In this document: positions 24,257 to 36,772 of the stretch, piece after piece
Position numbering within the stretch: the stretch's first letter is position 1
How the letters are laid out: each line of letters opens with the position of its first letter
NCBI GenBank assembly: GCA_029224185.1
Contig: CM055206.1
Location: forward strand, 18,169,519-18,233,518
DNA length: 64,000 nt
Origin: Karalla daura
Lineage: Eukaryota > Chordata > Actinopteri > Chaetodontiformes > Leiognathidae
Direction of reading: 5' to 3'
The notes under the pieces: generated by a model
Database searches by the model: none
The model's input: only the letters and a program-made list of their open reading frames with translations
Told to the model about the DNA's origin: nothing
Position numbers and translations under genes: made by a program

Positions 24257-24378
24257 TAAGGAGGACATGGAGAACAAGGCCATGTATCTGAGCACGTACG
24301 AGGAGAGGGAGAACGGCTCCATGTACGAGGAGGCCTACGACGGACGCAACCTCTCCAAGCTCAACCTGTGTGACGAAG
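24257..24378 (+). CDS. SCARA5: SCARA5 coding exon 1 (start codon, cytosolic tail)
   Basis: Acceptor CTTGGCAG, then ten untranslated bases and ATG at 24267 in a good context (GACATGG), ending at donor GAAG|GTGAGT. It gives residues 1-37 plus the first base of codon 38: MENKAMYLSTYEERENGS, then MYEEAYDGRNLSKLNLCDE. The opening MENKAMYL and the DGR-LSKLNLC motif match the known SCARA5 N-terminus, which sits in the cytosol. Tyrosines Y7, Y11, Y20 and Y24 in this tail are possible endocytosis or phosphorylation sites (inference). SCARA5 is a type II membrane receptor that takes up ferritin and scavenges polyanionic ligands. Confidence 0.92.
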
Positions 24379-24487
24379 GTGAGTTAGAGCTGACGAAGCC
24401 TGAACTCTCAGTTTGTGAACACGCTGATAGAAGCAGGAGAGGAAAAATGAGGCAGATGATCTGTTGGTCACACATCCTCACAAAGGA

Positions 24488-24545
24488 AGTCAAATCAGAA
24501 TCAGAAACTGTTTATTTACCAAGTAGTTATGGCAACTTTAGCAAT
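24488..24545. repeat. fragment of a dispersed fish repeat
   Basis: The AATCAGAATCAGAAACTG stretch followed by TTTATTTACCAAG resembles the start of a short element common in teleost introns. Too short to name. Confidence 0.3.
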
Positions 24546-25002
24546 AAAACTACAAGTAACTCTGCTGTTTGAGGGCAGGAGGACAAAAAACGGAGAAAAA
24601 CGATGCAATTCAAAAAATAACAAAAACAGAAAAACATAAATATTTCAAGCTGCGAAAACTTGAAAATGATTTGTTGTCGATGGTTTGAGTTGACATCTTT
24701 TGAAAACTTCCAGACGCCAGTGAAGTGTTGGAAGCTTTCTCTAGATTCACAGAAAGGGACTTTCTGCACAACCATGTGCATGTGTGTGTGTGTGTGTGTG
24801 CGTGCGTGTGTGTGTGCGTAGAAACGCCCCCTCACACACACTAATAACCAACGCAGACTGAGTCAAGTATGATAACACACACACACAAGAAGCAGCAATG
24901 CTGTCACTGCTTGGCATCCGTTCTCTCCTCGCTATGGTCATCTATAAAAGTCAGGAATGTCCAGGAGCAACATCTGCACAAGTGTGTGTAGTGTGTGTTA
25001 GC

Positions 25003-25007
<5 letters not shown>

Positions 25008-25042
<35 letters not shown>
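25008..25042. repeat. (TG)n microsatellite
   Basis: About 17 TG units. Confidence 0.9.
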
Positions 25043-25044
<2 letters not shown>

Positions 25045-26084
25045 AGGTGCAGCTGCAACAAATCCACACTTGACCCTGTGGTGTTCTCAGGTTTCGGCGC
25101 CGAGATCTGCAAGTTTGGTGGGAAAGTCTTAAGTGAACATTAACTGGAGAATTTGTTGACATTTTAATGGAAAGTGGACAATGGCCTCACACAGCAGAAA
25201 GGAGCGCGCTCATCCAAGTTCTCTAATCCCAGAACATTTTCACACCTCATTCAATTAGAGAGACGATATCCCAGACCGTGGCACGGCTCATTTCATCAGA
25301 GCAGAGAGAGAGAGAGAGAGAGAGAGGAAAGAGGACAAGAAACAAAGCTGGTTTCAGAGAGAGTGTGATCCAGCTATTATTCACACACACCCAAGAGCTG
25401 GGTTCATCCAGCGGGACAAGTGGCCCGTCGGTATGAGGTGTGACCGACCCTGTCCACCTCCCCATTACAGTAATTACCCCGACACATTACAATTAATCAC
25501 ATGTTTATGTTCGAAATTGAACCGCCAATTAGCACATTCGGAGCAGTTTCTGCGTCTTGGTGCGTAACCTCACCTCCGCGGCCTGCCAGCAGCGTCAGGG
25601 ACAACACGCTGCCCGTGGAAAGTTCACACACCGACAGAGCCAGCTCCTGACTCACGCACACACGGCTCCGGCTCCAGCTAAACAGACCCAGGGCGTGAGT
25701 GTGTGTGCGTGTCGGAATAGGTCAACATTTACATGAATTGTCGCACCTCCAAGTTTACTGGTGAATCAGAGTTCTAATCTCGGTCTAATCTGTTTGTTCA
25801 ATCCGCCGTCTCCTGTTCCGCGTGGCGCAGTTTGTTGACCAGACGTGAGTCAGAAGTTCTTGTTTGTGCAGAGATTTTATAAACGTTGCGCGTCCTTGGT
25901 CTTAAATGTCTCTGCTGAGGAAAAGCTGGACGTGTTTTCAAAGGTTTTGTCTTCTTATAGTCAAACTGATGATGCATGTTTCTAGGAATAGGAACGGGAT
26001 TTATTGGTCTCCAAAGGGAAAATCAGTTGTTTGGCAGCAGATCCAGCATTTGCATTTGCTGAAAGTTCTCTGCATCGGGTCCCC

Positions 26085-26113
26085 GTGTCTGAGGGTGAGA
26101 GTGAATGGTGTGC

Positions 26114-26180
<67 letters not shown>

Positions 26181-26215
26181 TTGTGATGGACTGGAGACCT
26201 GTCCAAGGTGTATTT
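26085..26215. repeat. dispersed fish repeat split by (TG)n
   Basis: The left flank (GGTGAGAGTGAATGGTGTG) and right flank (TGTGATGGACTGGAGACCTG) match adjacent parts of a repeat very common in teleost genomes. The (TG)n at 26109-26179 has grown at the variable site between them. Confidence 0.6.
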
Positions 26216-26741
26216 CCTTAGAAAGAAATGAATGGAGACATGGACACCTTTTGGTTTTCAGCTGTCTTTAGGAAACGAATGAGGTCGTTTCTGTGTGAAA
26301 ACACATGTTCTAGCTTTCTATAGAGTGGATGCTGATCACCTAATGGACAGTGACAGCTACCAGTGTAATGGAAATGGAAATAATTATAAGGAGTTGTCCT
26401 AATTTTCGGGAAACAAGATTAATCACTTACTCTCCCTAGAGTAACTATTGGAATGTCAGCAACAGAATCAGGCTCAGAGCTTTTCATGCACGCAGCCCAG
26501 AGAGAGACCTGACAGAGGAACAGCATGTGATCCCCCCCCCCCTCCCATAGGTTCCATACTGTGGGTTTGAGTGTGTTTGGAGTGCTTATTGAGTGTGTTT
26601 TGAGTGTGTTTTGATGGTGTGACATTGTTTTGTCTCTTAAAGTGTGTGCTTTGAGGATCAGCGTGAGGCTAACGTACGGAGCGGAGCAGCTCTGTGTGTG
26701 ACTTCTATTCCATCACATTCCAACCATGTGACACGCATACT

Positions 26742-26742
<1 letters not shown>

Positions 26743-26775
<33 letters not shown>

Positions 26776-26828
26776 TTGAGGCAGCTGTGTTTGTCTTGCA
26801 TAGCAGGAGCGGGTGTGTTCTTCATCAT

Positions 26829-26866
<38 letters not shown>
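26743..26866. repeat. (CA)n at 26743-26773 and (TG)n at 26831-26866
   Basis: An inverted pair of dinucleotide arrays 57 bases apart that could pair as a hairpin. Confidence 0.9.
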
Positions 26867-26867
<1 letters not shown>

Positions 26868-27078
26868 ACATGTGCGGCATCAGGAACAGTCTACCAGCCA
26901 CCACTGACAGATTGTCATGGTGTAAATGGGACCATGATGTGGAGAGGCCCTCACTGAAACAGCTGGCATGTCGACGGTCAGACAGCGTCATGTTATAGCC
27001 TCGTAGTCCCAGCAGGTGACCTTTTATCACCGGGTTTCCCAGAAACCCCGTCTACTAGCCTGTCCTTTTCCTAGATAG

Positions 27079-27109
<31 letters not shown>

Positions 27110-27127
27110 CAGAAAAATGACTCAGGT

Positions 27128-27280
27128 CAGACTGAGAGCCTTTCTGTGTGGACTTTGCATGTTTTCTCCAGCTATCAGCTCTCCAATGTCCTCACAGAGT
27201 CCAAAAACATCTATGTTTAGGTCAAATTGAGAATCTGTGAGTGTGAATGGTGTTTCTGTGTGTGTGTGTGTGTGTGTGTG
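27128..27280. repeat. second copy of the same dispersed fish repeat, with (TG)n
   Basis: It has TTTGCATGTTTTCTCCAG, then CACAGAGTCCAAAAACATC and GAGTGTGAATGG in the order of the family at 26085, and ends in a (TG)n array. Same orientation as the 26.1-kb copy. Confidence 0.6.
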
Positions 27281-27619
27281 TATGGATGAGAGAATCATGA
27301 TTTCAGTTTCAGGTCTCAGTCTGTCCATTTTGTCCATTCTTTGCTTTCTGAAGTTTACTCTTCTCCCGTGTCCTTGCACAACGTCTGTGTCTTGACCTCA
27401 TGGTTTATGTTCCTTTTCTTAGATCTCGGTTTTATGGTTTGTTTTCCCGAATGCGTGTTTTCTCCTTTGTCGAGTTTTGATTCCGCACTTTCGTGTCTCT
27501 TTGAAAACTGCAAACGTAACAAAAACAAAGTTTGCATTTCTAGTCCAAAATCTCTTCATCCCCCTGACCTGAAGGGAATGTTCCCGTAGCTTCGACAGCC
27601 TAATCCCTGCCTCCTGCCA

Positions 27620-27620
<1 letters not shown>

Positions 27621-27697
<77 letters not shown>
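27621..27697. repeat. (CA)n microsatellite
   Basis: About 38 CA units. Confidence 0.95.
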
Positions 27698-27698
<1 letters not shown>

Positions 27699-27825
27699 CA
27701 GAAAAGAACACTTGCTGCAGACATAAACAGTGCTCCTTCAGCTTAATCAGGACTAATTCCTGAACATCTGTTTGACCCTGAGAGCAGTGTCACGTTCTGA
27801 ATTATGGTAATAACATGCACATCAG

Positions 27826-27877
27826 CGTGTGTGTGTGCGTGTGTGTGTGTGTGTGCGTGTGTGTGTGTGTGTGTGTA
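27826..27877. repeat. (TG)n microsatellite
   Basis: TG array with two CG steps. Confidence 0.95.
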
Positions 27878-27934
27878 TTTGTTCCGATCACTGTTTTATC
27901 CATAACAAAGGTGGAATTATTTCATCTTTTTCCA

Positions 27935-28020
27935 CCACCTCTTCCTCTTCCTTTTCCTCCTCCTCCTCCTCTTCCTCTGCCTCTTCCTCTTCCTCTTCCT
28001 CTTCCTCTTCCTCTTCCTCT
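27935..28020. repeat. CT-rich (TCC/TTCC/TTCCTC)n tract at a splice acceptor
   Basis: A pure pyrimidine repeat apart from one G, ending seven bases before the acceptor of SCARA5 coding exon 2. It serves as an extended polypyrimidine tract. Confidence 0.9.
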
Positions 28021-28027
28021 GGCCCAG

Positions 28028-28156
28028 GCTCTGGGAAGCGTCGCAGGAAGCAGGACCAGTGCTGCGGTCACCTCAACTCCCTGTCGGCCATCAAGTACGC
28101 CATCGTCTCCCTCTACATCCTCGTCCTGCTCACCATCTTCGGACTCTGCCTGGCAG
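28028..28156 (+). CDS. SCARA5: SCARA5 coding exon 2 (membrane anchor)
   Basis: Acceptor GGCCCAG and donor GCAG|GTAGGA bound 129 bases that complete codon 38 (Gly) and run to codon 80 plus one base. The sequence is a basic juxtamembrane stretch (GSGKRRRKQDQCC), then GHLNSLSAIKYAIVSL and a hydrophobic helix of about 20 residues (about 61-80, YAIVSLYILVLLTIFGLCLA). The pattern basic, Cys-Cys, LxSLSAxK, hydrophobic segment agrees with human SCARA5. It forms the signal anchor of a type II protein. The cysteine pair at 49-50 is a plausible palmitoylation site (inference). Confidence 0.93.
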
Positions 28157-30208
28157 GTAGGACGTGTGTGTCTCTATGTGTGTGTGTGTGTCTATGTGTG
28201 TGTGTGTGTGTGTGTGTGTTTGTTTCAACCCAGTTTCTTAAAATCCTTCTGAAATCTGTATTTAAATGCTTAGACGTTGCATAGTTAGTTGTTGGAGCTC
28301 TAAAAGACTGTGTTAAATCAACATATTTCCGGAGTTCTTCCATCATGCGCCACAGAATGAAAGTCAGTAGTAAAAATCCCATTTTAATTGGATGATACTT
28401 AAATTAAGCTGGTTTCACTTTGTACAGTGTATTTTATAGTAAAATTCAAGGTTTTAATGTAAAGTCAGACAAGAAAAGAGTCATTTTTATGTCCAGAGTT
28501 TGGTTAAATGCACTGCTCAGACTGGGAAACAAGAGCTTATTCATCCTTTGTTCTCTGGGTTCTGTTAGGCAGATGACATCAGCTTCTCCTCATTGTTGAA
28601 TAATAATGAAGGACACACACACACACACACACACACACAGCATAAACAATGATGTGAAATGCTGCCTCAGATCCACTAATGTAAAGTCCTGCTCTGCAAC
28701 TTTTTTTCATCCTCTCAACTGTTGAAAACTTTATAAGGCAGCTCTGCCTTCGCACAGACTTCTGTCCCAGTCTAATGTGACTTCACTGTGTCCTCTGAGA
28801 GATTTTTCTAATCCAAATCGTGAAATCGATTTTCCAAGCGCGGTTCACGGTCTGACCTCGGTGCTTCCTGCCTCGTACGCGGAGCTCCAGGCGTGAAGCC
28901 CCGCCTCCGTGCAGGACGCGGGCCGGGTTCTACAGGACCTTTATGTCCGTGCCTGTGGAGATGCTGGGTCTGCTTCTGCACTGGAATCCACTCTGGAGGC
29001 TGTTTTCCACAGGGTGATAACAAAAGCAGCTCCGCCTTTTGGCCCTGCTCGCCGTTTGGCATGGCCGCTGATTTTCTGGGAGATCAAAGTCGTGATAATT
29101 CGGTTTGCGCAGCCTGTGAGAGTTCGGCTTTCAACAGTCTCCTGACTGTAGATCAACTAGACTGCCAGAAAAGCCTCGGAAGTTGGTGATTAGATTTAGC
29201 ATTTTTCACATGATGGGAAACATTCAGCCTTGATGTGGCACATCTTGCATATTGGTTGGGATGCTGATCTGATCAAAAATGACTATTTGTTGGTTGAAAT
29301 GTTGTTTACTTAAAAGAAAACCAATGACTAAATCGCTTGTTTGTTGTTTGTAGGCCAGCTTTGTTGAATAACAACAGTATTAGATCCACCTAACTGACCC
29401 CAAACTGGGAAACTCTGGAAATATCCGGCCAAAAACATCATCACATCCTCATTCATGTATTAATTTTTGATACTGAGACAGAATGTGACGTGAAATACAA
29501 GTGTGGTGTGGATCGTGCCACCTCCCACCTCCAGTTTGCATATTCCTGCCTCCATTCACCTGTGGGAGTGAATGAGGGCACACAGGTGGGAGTTTGCAGC
29601 AGTGTGGTGAAGTTTACAGTGAAACGTCATCTTACGAGCTCCTGGTTTTCTCTGGCTCCAACATATAAGTCTGGATCTCCATCACTGAGCTGAGAAGCTA
29701 CACTGGTTGGACAGGAACGTAGAATCACCTTCATTTGGGTGGTGGGAGAGACAGCCTGTTTCCAGGTCTCAGGTTTCCAGATGAGTGTGGAAAGGCAGAA
29801 ATGGACCATGATATTCCCAAACTGAGAATAGGACTGTAAATCAGGGATGATACCAGTGGTCTGGAGCTTCTACGTCAACACCAGAGAACAAGGGTAAATA
29901 GTCCATTCAGCCATTCTAGGTCCCCTTTAGATCTGGGATCGTGTTTGTTGCTTTTAAGGCCTGAGAGAGATTTCACACCTGTTGATCCGGAACAAATTCA
30001 AAATCCAGAAAGTCCGAGCCAGGAGCCACAGGGAGACGGATGAGAGAGACCGTCTGAACTCGACCTGCTTTTACCTAACACGTCCCAGTCGGTTGGCACC
30101 AAACAAAGTGAGAACTGCTCTGTGGAAACTTGGGGGTGGACGTGGAGCTCTGGAAATGAGCATTTAGCATTTAGCTGTTGTTTCATATCAGCGGCACTGT
30201 GACGCCGC

Positions 30209-30247
30209 ACCTCCTCCTCCTCCTCCTCCTCCTCCTCCTCCTCCTCC
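30209..30247. repeat. (CTC)n trinucleotide repeat
   Basis: About 12 CTC units. Confidence 0.95.
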
Positions 30248-30313
30248 CCCCGCTTCGTTTGGAAAAACCCTGGCGTGACGCCACGGCTGCCTCACCGCCA
30301 GCTCTCTGCTCTC

Positions 30314-30316
<3 letters not shown>

Positions 30317-30380
<64 letters not shown>
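30317..30380. repeat. (TG)n microsatellite
   Basis: About 32 TG units. Confidence 0.95.
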
Positions 30381-30383
<3 letters not shown>

Positions 30384-31081
30384 ACTTTATGGTACCTTCT
30401 GAGAGCCCTGCTGTGGCCTCCCTGTAAATGTCAGCTCAGTTATTAGCGAGGGAGACGATGAGAGGCCGATACACTACTGACCTGGATGTTGACTTTACTC
30501 CGGTCACTGCTCATACTTCTGTCACGTTAAAAACAGTCACGTTTCGTTGTACTTCCTGGCTGAATGTCCAAAGTGGAATGGATCGTGTGAAGCAGGGATA
30601 TAACTTGATACGTTAAGTTAAGGGAGGAAACATGTCAGGACGAGCTTGGAGAAAATTACATTAAAGTTATTAAATTAAATCAGTGAAAACAGTGAGAGGC
30701 CAAAATGCAATGTAACGTAAAGAAGGATGTTTTAGAGAGTTCACCTTATCCTCCATCCTGAACCTGGTTCTCCAGGGTTGAACCTGGAGTCAGGTTTCAG
30801 ACTGAAAGCTGCTCAGTTCCTACCAAGATAAACAAAACGTAGATCTGGAAGGGTTAGAAGTGCTCACCTTCACGGTGTAATCTTAAATCAAGCACTGATG
30901 AAATGAAAATGAATTGAACTGAAAACTGAAATGATCTTGCTGCATGGACAGATCATTTCAATTGCTTTTAGTTATTTTTTCCTCAGATTTGATGTTTTTT
31001 ATCTTGTACATGCAGCACTGCTGTGCAGGGTCCATATGACCTCAGATCTCCATCTTCCAGAAGCTCCTGAAGGTCCAACGT

Positions 31082-31196
<115 letters not shown>

Positions 31197-31510
31197 TTTA
31201 TAGATCTCTCTGGGAGGCTCCCTTTGGGAAATTCAGATTCCAGTTACAGCAGCGTTGTTGGAAGGAAAGAAACTACACTCTAGTACAATCTTGCTATCTT
31301 TTAGCATTTATTGCTACATTTAAGTCTCTGTTGCTTTATCTAAATCACTAAAAGCATCTGCTAGATGACTAAATGTACAAAGAGGACAAACAGTTCTACA
31401 CGATCTGTCCTGAGATAAAGCGGTTATGGTAGCATTTCCTCTTAAAGTCGACTGGTTCGGGTTTAAGAACGTCGAGAAGTTGCAGGAAAATTAAGACGGA
31501 GCAGGACAAA

Positions 31511-31552
31511 GGAGGAGGAGGAGGAGGAGGAGGAGGAGGAGGAGGAGGAGGA
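31511..31552. repeat. (GGA)n trinucleotide repeat
   Basis: About 14 GGA units. Confidence 0.95.
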
Positions 31553-31725
31553 GAGGTGTCTGGCTCCAGCCCAGAGCCGATCCTGCAGGGATCGACTGCT
31601 CTCACAGGTCCTAATTTCATTTCAAGACCTCGTCTCTCCCAGAGCTGCCCACGCATGCCGTAACCACACGGCTCATGCCATTAAATGGATGTGACTGCGT
31701 GTGTGTGTGTGACTGTGTGTGTGTT

Positions 31726-31756
<31 letters not shown>

Positions 31757-32879
31757 TCCCAGGCGTAGTTAGGAGTTTGGATCAGCTCCGTTGTCGTCAC
31801 AGAGGTATTTGGTTATTGAAGGCTTTTAGATGAGGTTGTTTTAGAAAAGCAATCAAACCGGGCTTTTCAGCCGGCCTCTCCTAAATTAAACGCCGACCAT
31901 CCAAAAAAGCTGAGTGGCTCCAGCATAACTGCACAGGAGGCCCCTCCACGCACACACACACACACACACTCGGCTCGGCTCTGTGTTGTTATCCACATTT
32001 GCTTTCTGTTTAGATTTTCACTCGACTTTGGCTCTTTTCTCTTACGGTGCATTCCTGGCAGTTCTGGAGCGCGCCCGTATTTCATGGCCCCGGCTCACAG
32101 CATCTGAACTCCTGGCACCAAAGGCCTCGAGGATCTCTGTGTGTCTGCGGGTCACATCCTGGACCGGCCGCTGCAGGGTGCAGAGGACGAGGGCGATAAA
32201 CGGAGACAGATAAAAAGCTGAGAGGACCGCCGGGCTGAGAGAGGCAGACGGGGCGCTCCGCCCGCTCCACCTTCTTATCTCTGAGACGAGTCTGAGGCAG
32301 CGCAGAGCTGACAGGGATGACTGGACAGGTCACAGGTTTGGTTCCAGCAATAGGCGCTGCAGGTTTGTAGGCCGGCTGAGACGTCCCAGAGCCAGAGGAG
32401 CCAGGAGGCCCCGGGCTTTCATCATCTCCGAGGCGCCTGCTGCAGACGCGTCTTTGTCGTCTCCTTGTTTGGGCTGCCAGAGTTCATCAGGAGGGCCGTC
32501 GCTGCGACCGGGGCATGCGTTTCCTCCTCAGCTTTAACGCTGCCTGTGACAAGCTAGCACGCGGGGCCAGGCAGGACAAATGGAGCCGTGATGTAACTGT
32601 CCTTCCCAGGACCGGAGGAGGTGCTCTGAGGACTGAGAACAGGGCTTGTTTTTGTTGTTTAGGAGTCTGAAGCATTTAGATTTCACACAGAAGTTTGACT
32701 GGCTCTTGACATAGACAGACCCTGCAGACATGCATCGTTTTCCTTCTTCAGACCTGATTCACTCAGATTTATAGTATTGAACATCGAGTCTTTTCTCCAT
32801 CTTGTGTGAAACCTTTTTGAATGAACAGTAGCTACGTTTGGAGCTGCACATCTATTGATCTTTCCATCCATCCATATGA

Positions 32880-33035
32880 GCTTTGTTGCATCATATTCAA
32901 CAATATGAGAATAGGTTCCTGGTTCAAATCCCAGTCATGTCAAGGACCTGAATGTGTGTGTCCATTTGAGATGCTAAACTTCCCTGTTGTGGGATGAACA
33001 GAGGAATATTCTGTTCTATTATCCCATCAGTTAGT
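32880..33035 (+). repeat. probable tRNA-derived SINE fragment
   Basis: A B-box-like GGTTCAAATCCCAGT lies at 32931-32945, followed about 40 bases on by a non-tRNA body with TTCCCTGTTGTGGGATGAAC and a tail of GAATATTCTGTTCTATT. This order (polymerase III box, body, LINE-like tail) is typical of fish SINEs. The A box is not clear, so it is probably truncated. Confidence 0.45.
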
Positions 33036-35060
33036 TGTTTGGCTTATAAGATGGTTAATGTCTGTTTCACAAAGTCTGAGATCAGGTCTCTAAATGTCTT
33101 CTTTCCGTCACAGACGAGAGAAACCAGGAAGCATTCACATTAGAGAAGCTGAGATAGAAGAACTTTGACCCGATTTCTTGAAATCAGTCTCAAAATGTTC
33201 TTTTAAACTCTTTAAATCGACTATCGTCTATTGCTTGTTGCAGCTCCAGTGAAAGGTCAGACTCGTTATGCAGTCTCTCCCTGTCTCTGTAACACTTTCA
33301 GCATTGATCAGGTTGGAAAAAAATCACATAAGCTACAACTGTTTCTCATTGAGGACATCACATTATAAGTCGTGATTCTGGCTTGGTTACAGTACAAAGA
33401 GGAGCCGGCTCCATCGTTGGTGTTCAGAGTCTCTGTGAGATGCAGAGAGCTGCATGGTGACGTGTCGGGCTCTGAGAGGAAATGAGGAGCTGCTCTGGTC
33501 GTCCTGCAGAGCCGCATCCCTGGAACCAGCAGCCCTGACTGGCACATATCACATCATCACTTAAGACCTTTTCTCAGCTCGTCCCTAAAAGAAACCAGAT
33601 GCAAAGCTCTGCCATTTATTTTAGTTTCTTTTTTGTATCTCCATTAATACTAAGGCCAAGCAGCAGAATGGAGTGTAAAGTCTTTTGTCATGACTTCCTA
33701 AGCTCTTTCAGATGTTTTCCTCAGACGACTTCCAAAGTGGTGCCATTGCCCAGTTTGCAGGTATGACACTGTAAAACACCTGCAGAGACTCTGGGCTGGG
33801 ACTGCTCTCTCCCATAACCACCACAGACAGAGATTATTAAAGTTCCTATAAATAAAACGCGGTTGGCACGGGAACTTTATCTCTGTCTTGTTCCAACCTG
33901 AATCGTCGATTATTCTCAATTTCTCTCATGTCATATTTTACCTTTTAAGCCTCACAGTCGCACTCTGCTGGAAGCAAAGGTCACATATGGGCTCAGTTAC
34001 ATGCTACATTGCTCTTCATTGGCTTTAAATGCATCTTGACTCGTGCAGAATGTCCGTAAGCGCTCAACATTGGGCTCTTTTGTCTTCACACAAAAATCAT
34101 CTCCTGCATTGTGCTGGTACGGCTCTAAAGAGGGTCTTTTTGTCTATGAAGTGTTCCAGATCGAGGGTATTAAAAGAGCCCACACTGGATCATTATCCTC
34201 ATATTTCCTAACGTTTTCTATTCTGAATAAGTCCCAGTCATAGGAGAAACCTTTTTTCCGTATGGAGGCCGGGATGTTTTTGGTTACTTTCTGGCCAGAC
34301 GTCGCTACAAATACCTTGTGCTACATCTGGAGCCAGTTCTCAGAATAACAGGTTGTGTAAAACACCCAACAAACACATCTAATAGCCAGGGATTGGCCCA
34401 TATATGGGCCTGCAGACAGAGCGAGGACCGTAACTGCGTCTGTGTGAGGCTTTAAGCTGGATTTATACATTTTACATTCATGTTTATGAGCTGGATGGAG
34501 GTCTAGGCCTCCATCACCACCTGTCATTTGAGGAAAATATGGGAGAAACTGTGTATTTTGCTCCGAGTGTATGAGTGAAATTCGGGGAACAATTTACTGT
34601 ACAGTACATCCACCTGTTCCACAGAGAACCACAGTCTCTGTTTCTGTCCAGACACCTGTAGTATTTCAGAGCTGTGATTAAGGACACGAGTCAGTTGTGT
34701 TTACACAGTGATTTAGCTGTGAAGACGCAGCTGAGCCTGAAGCCCAGAGCCCGGCCCGCAGCCTGTCTGCGAGCTGCGGCTCATGTTTTCCAGCCGAGGC
34801 GAACACGCCGCTCTGGCCCCGTCCTGCTCCTTTCCTGTGCCGTTTAATTGCTGGAAAACATGATGGCCAGGTTTGTTATTCTTCTTTCAACCCATGAAAT
34901 GTTAGAGCCGGAGTTTGTGTCATTTTGTGATAGGTAACAGCCACGTTGCTGCCAAGTCCAGCCGCCCCCCCCTTCCACCCGAAACAGCTTGTGGCTATTT
35001 CTGGTTTTCTTTCCTGGGCTTTTTTGTGGTCGCTGGGTTTGGTCATGCGTGGTATCATAA

Positions 35061-35090
35061 TCACCTGTAATCACCTGTAATCACCTGTGT
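35061..35090. repeat. three tandem 10-bp units, each with a CACCTG E-box
   Basis: The decamer TCACCTGTAA occurs twice and is followed by TCACCTGTGT, so three E-boxes lie exactly 10 bases apart, on one face of the helix. Confidence 0.8.
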
Positions 35091-35520
35091 GATTTACATT
35101 TCCCTGCTGGAGAAAGAGCTGGCCGTCACCATCAGTTTTCTTACCTCCTTTGTATCCATAACAAAACCAACATGATGAGTGATTTGAGACATGAGTCTGT
35201 GGTTTATTTTCACATGAGCGAAATAAATAAGATAAAACGCTGCAGCGTTCAAATATATGCAAGTCTAAGAAACCACAGCTCCCATTAGAGAGTGGATGGA
35301 TGCCTCTTGATTCAGGAAAAGCATCCCAAATACAAACTAAACAATACAAAGCAAGGAATTCAAAACAAAAAAAGAAAAGTCCAAGACATAGTACATTCAG
35401 TTCTAGTGAGGTTAAAGTAAAGTACATCATATATTCTTCATATACAGTTCAGCTTAGCTTTCAAACAATGGCCTAAAAATGGAGCTTTCTTTATCTGTCT
35501 TATAAGACTTTAAACAAACT

Positions 35521-35565
35521 CTATATATACATATATATATATATATATATACGTATATATACACA
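35521..35565. repeat. (TA)n-rich repeat
   Basis: Alternating TA with CATATA and CGTATA steps. Confidence 0.9.
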
Positions 35566-36493
35566 CACATTTGTGGTCCCACCCTGGTGGGTATTTTTTG
35601 CTCCCATGAAAAACTTCTGGGTGTGTGGGACACTGGCAAGGTGGAGGACATACCGTGCCACTGAGTAAACAATGGCAGGATATATTTTACCCGAACCGCA
35701 ACCTTTAGATGACTTAACCTCTGTAAGGAGACAGCAGCGCACGCCTCCTCCATAGCGTGATAGAAATATGGACCATATGTGTCTGCCCGGATGGTCCACA
35801 GAGACTGTGGGGCTGAACCTGACACCACAGAGTGCCACTCCTCGCCACTTTACAGGCAAACTTGAAAGCTCTTAAATCACACCCTGCTGCAAACCAGCGA
35901 CATTTCTGCTCCTGCCCCCGCAGACTGAGGTGTCTCTGACCTCAGCCTGTTTGTGTTTGGCTCAGGTGAGAGATTCCAGTAAAGTGGTCATTACAGCAAT
36001 GATTGTACATTGTACTTATCTAGTGAAGTCGACCTTTTAGCTAAAAACAAAGTAGTAAATCTTCCCTTCTTCCAAGAGACACATATACAAAGTCTTTAAA
36101 GTTAATTTAACAAGAACATGCACACACACACACATAAAGACATGGATACACACATTTATAGATGCATACAGACCAGTTTGTAAATACACACACATGTTCC
36201 CACATATGCATCGAGACGTACTGTACATACTTTCAAACACAGACTGAAAAGGTTTCCAAAGGCATGCAAAGGCAAATACCAAGTGCATGACATTCGCATG
36301 CGCATATATATAGATGTTAATGTCCAGACACACACACACACACACACACACACAGACCCAGGGCCCCTAGATTGACTCTGCAAGCATAAAGCCCTTTCTA
36401 ATGAGATTCTGTGCTGTGGTCGCCGTCTTTTCTTTAGTGTAGAGTCTGGAGAAAGTCCAGCATTCCCAGTCAGAGTCCGTCATAAGAGGGGAG

Positions 36494-36499
36494 CACACA

Positions 36500-36578
<79 letters not shown>
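36494..36578. repeat. (CA)n microsatellite
   Basis: About 42 CA units with one TA step near the start. Confidence 0.95.
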
Positions 36579-36581
<3 letters not shown>

Positions 36582-36703
36582 CATACAGAGAAAAGTCAGT
36601 CCTCCTCCATTCTTCTATAAGAGAAGCCTCAAAGTGTTCAGCCTCATTCAGGCAGTCAAAGTCAAACGGGCGTCATTAACATGTCAAGACTAATTGGACC
36701 AGA

Positions 36704-36772
36704 CCTCTCTCTCTCTCTCTCTCTCCCCCGTCTCTCTCTTTCTCTCTCTCTCCCCCGTCTCTCTCTCGCTCT
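36704..36772. repeat. (CT)n with CCCCG steps
   Basis: Three CT runs separated by CCCCCGT, so also a 30-base higher-order repeat. Confidence 0.85.

Larger units (their letters stand above)
24379..28027 (+). other. SCARA5: SCARA5 intron between coding exons 1 and 2
   Basis: 3.65 kb in phase 1. It contains several TG/CA arrays, two pieces of one dispersed repeat family (26.1 and 27.1 kb), and the CT-rich tract that runs into the next acceptor. Confidence 0.85.

Noticed and set aside
32920..32950. tRNA gene suggested by a B-box
   Set aside because: No A box, anticodon arm or acceptor stem pairs. It fits a tRNA-derived SINE fragment better.
35454..35859. Two overlapping minus-strand frames of about 110-124 residues
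   Set aside because: Neither shows a recognisable family, the two frames compete over the same bases, and one end runs into a TA repeat. Possibly an old mobile element, but unsupported.
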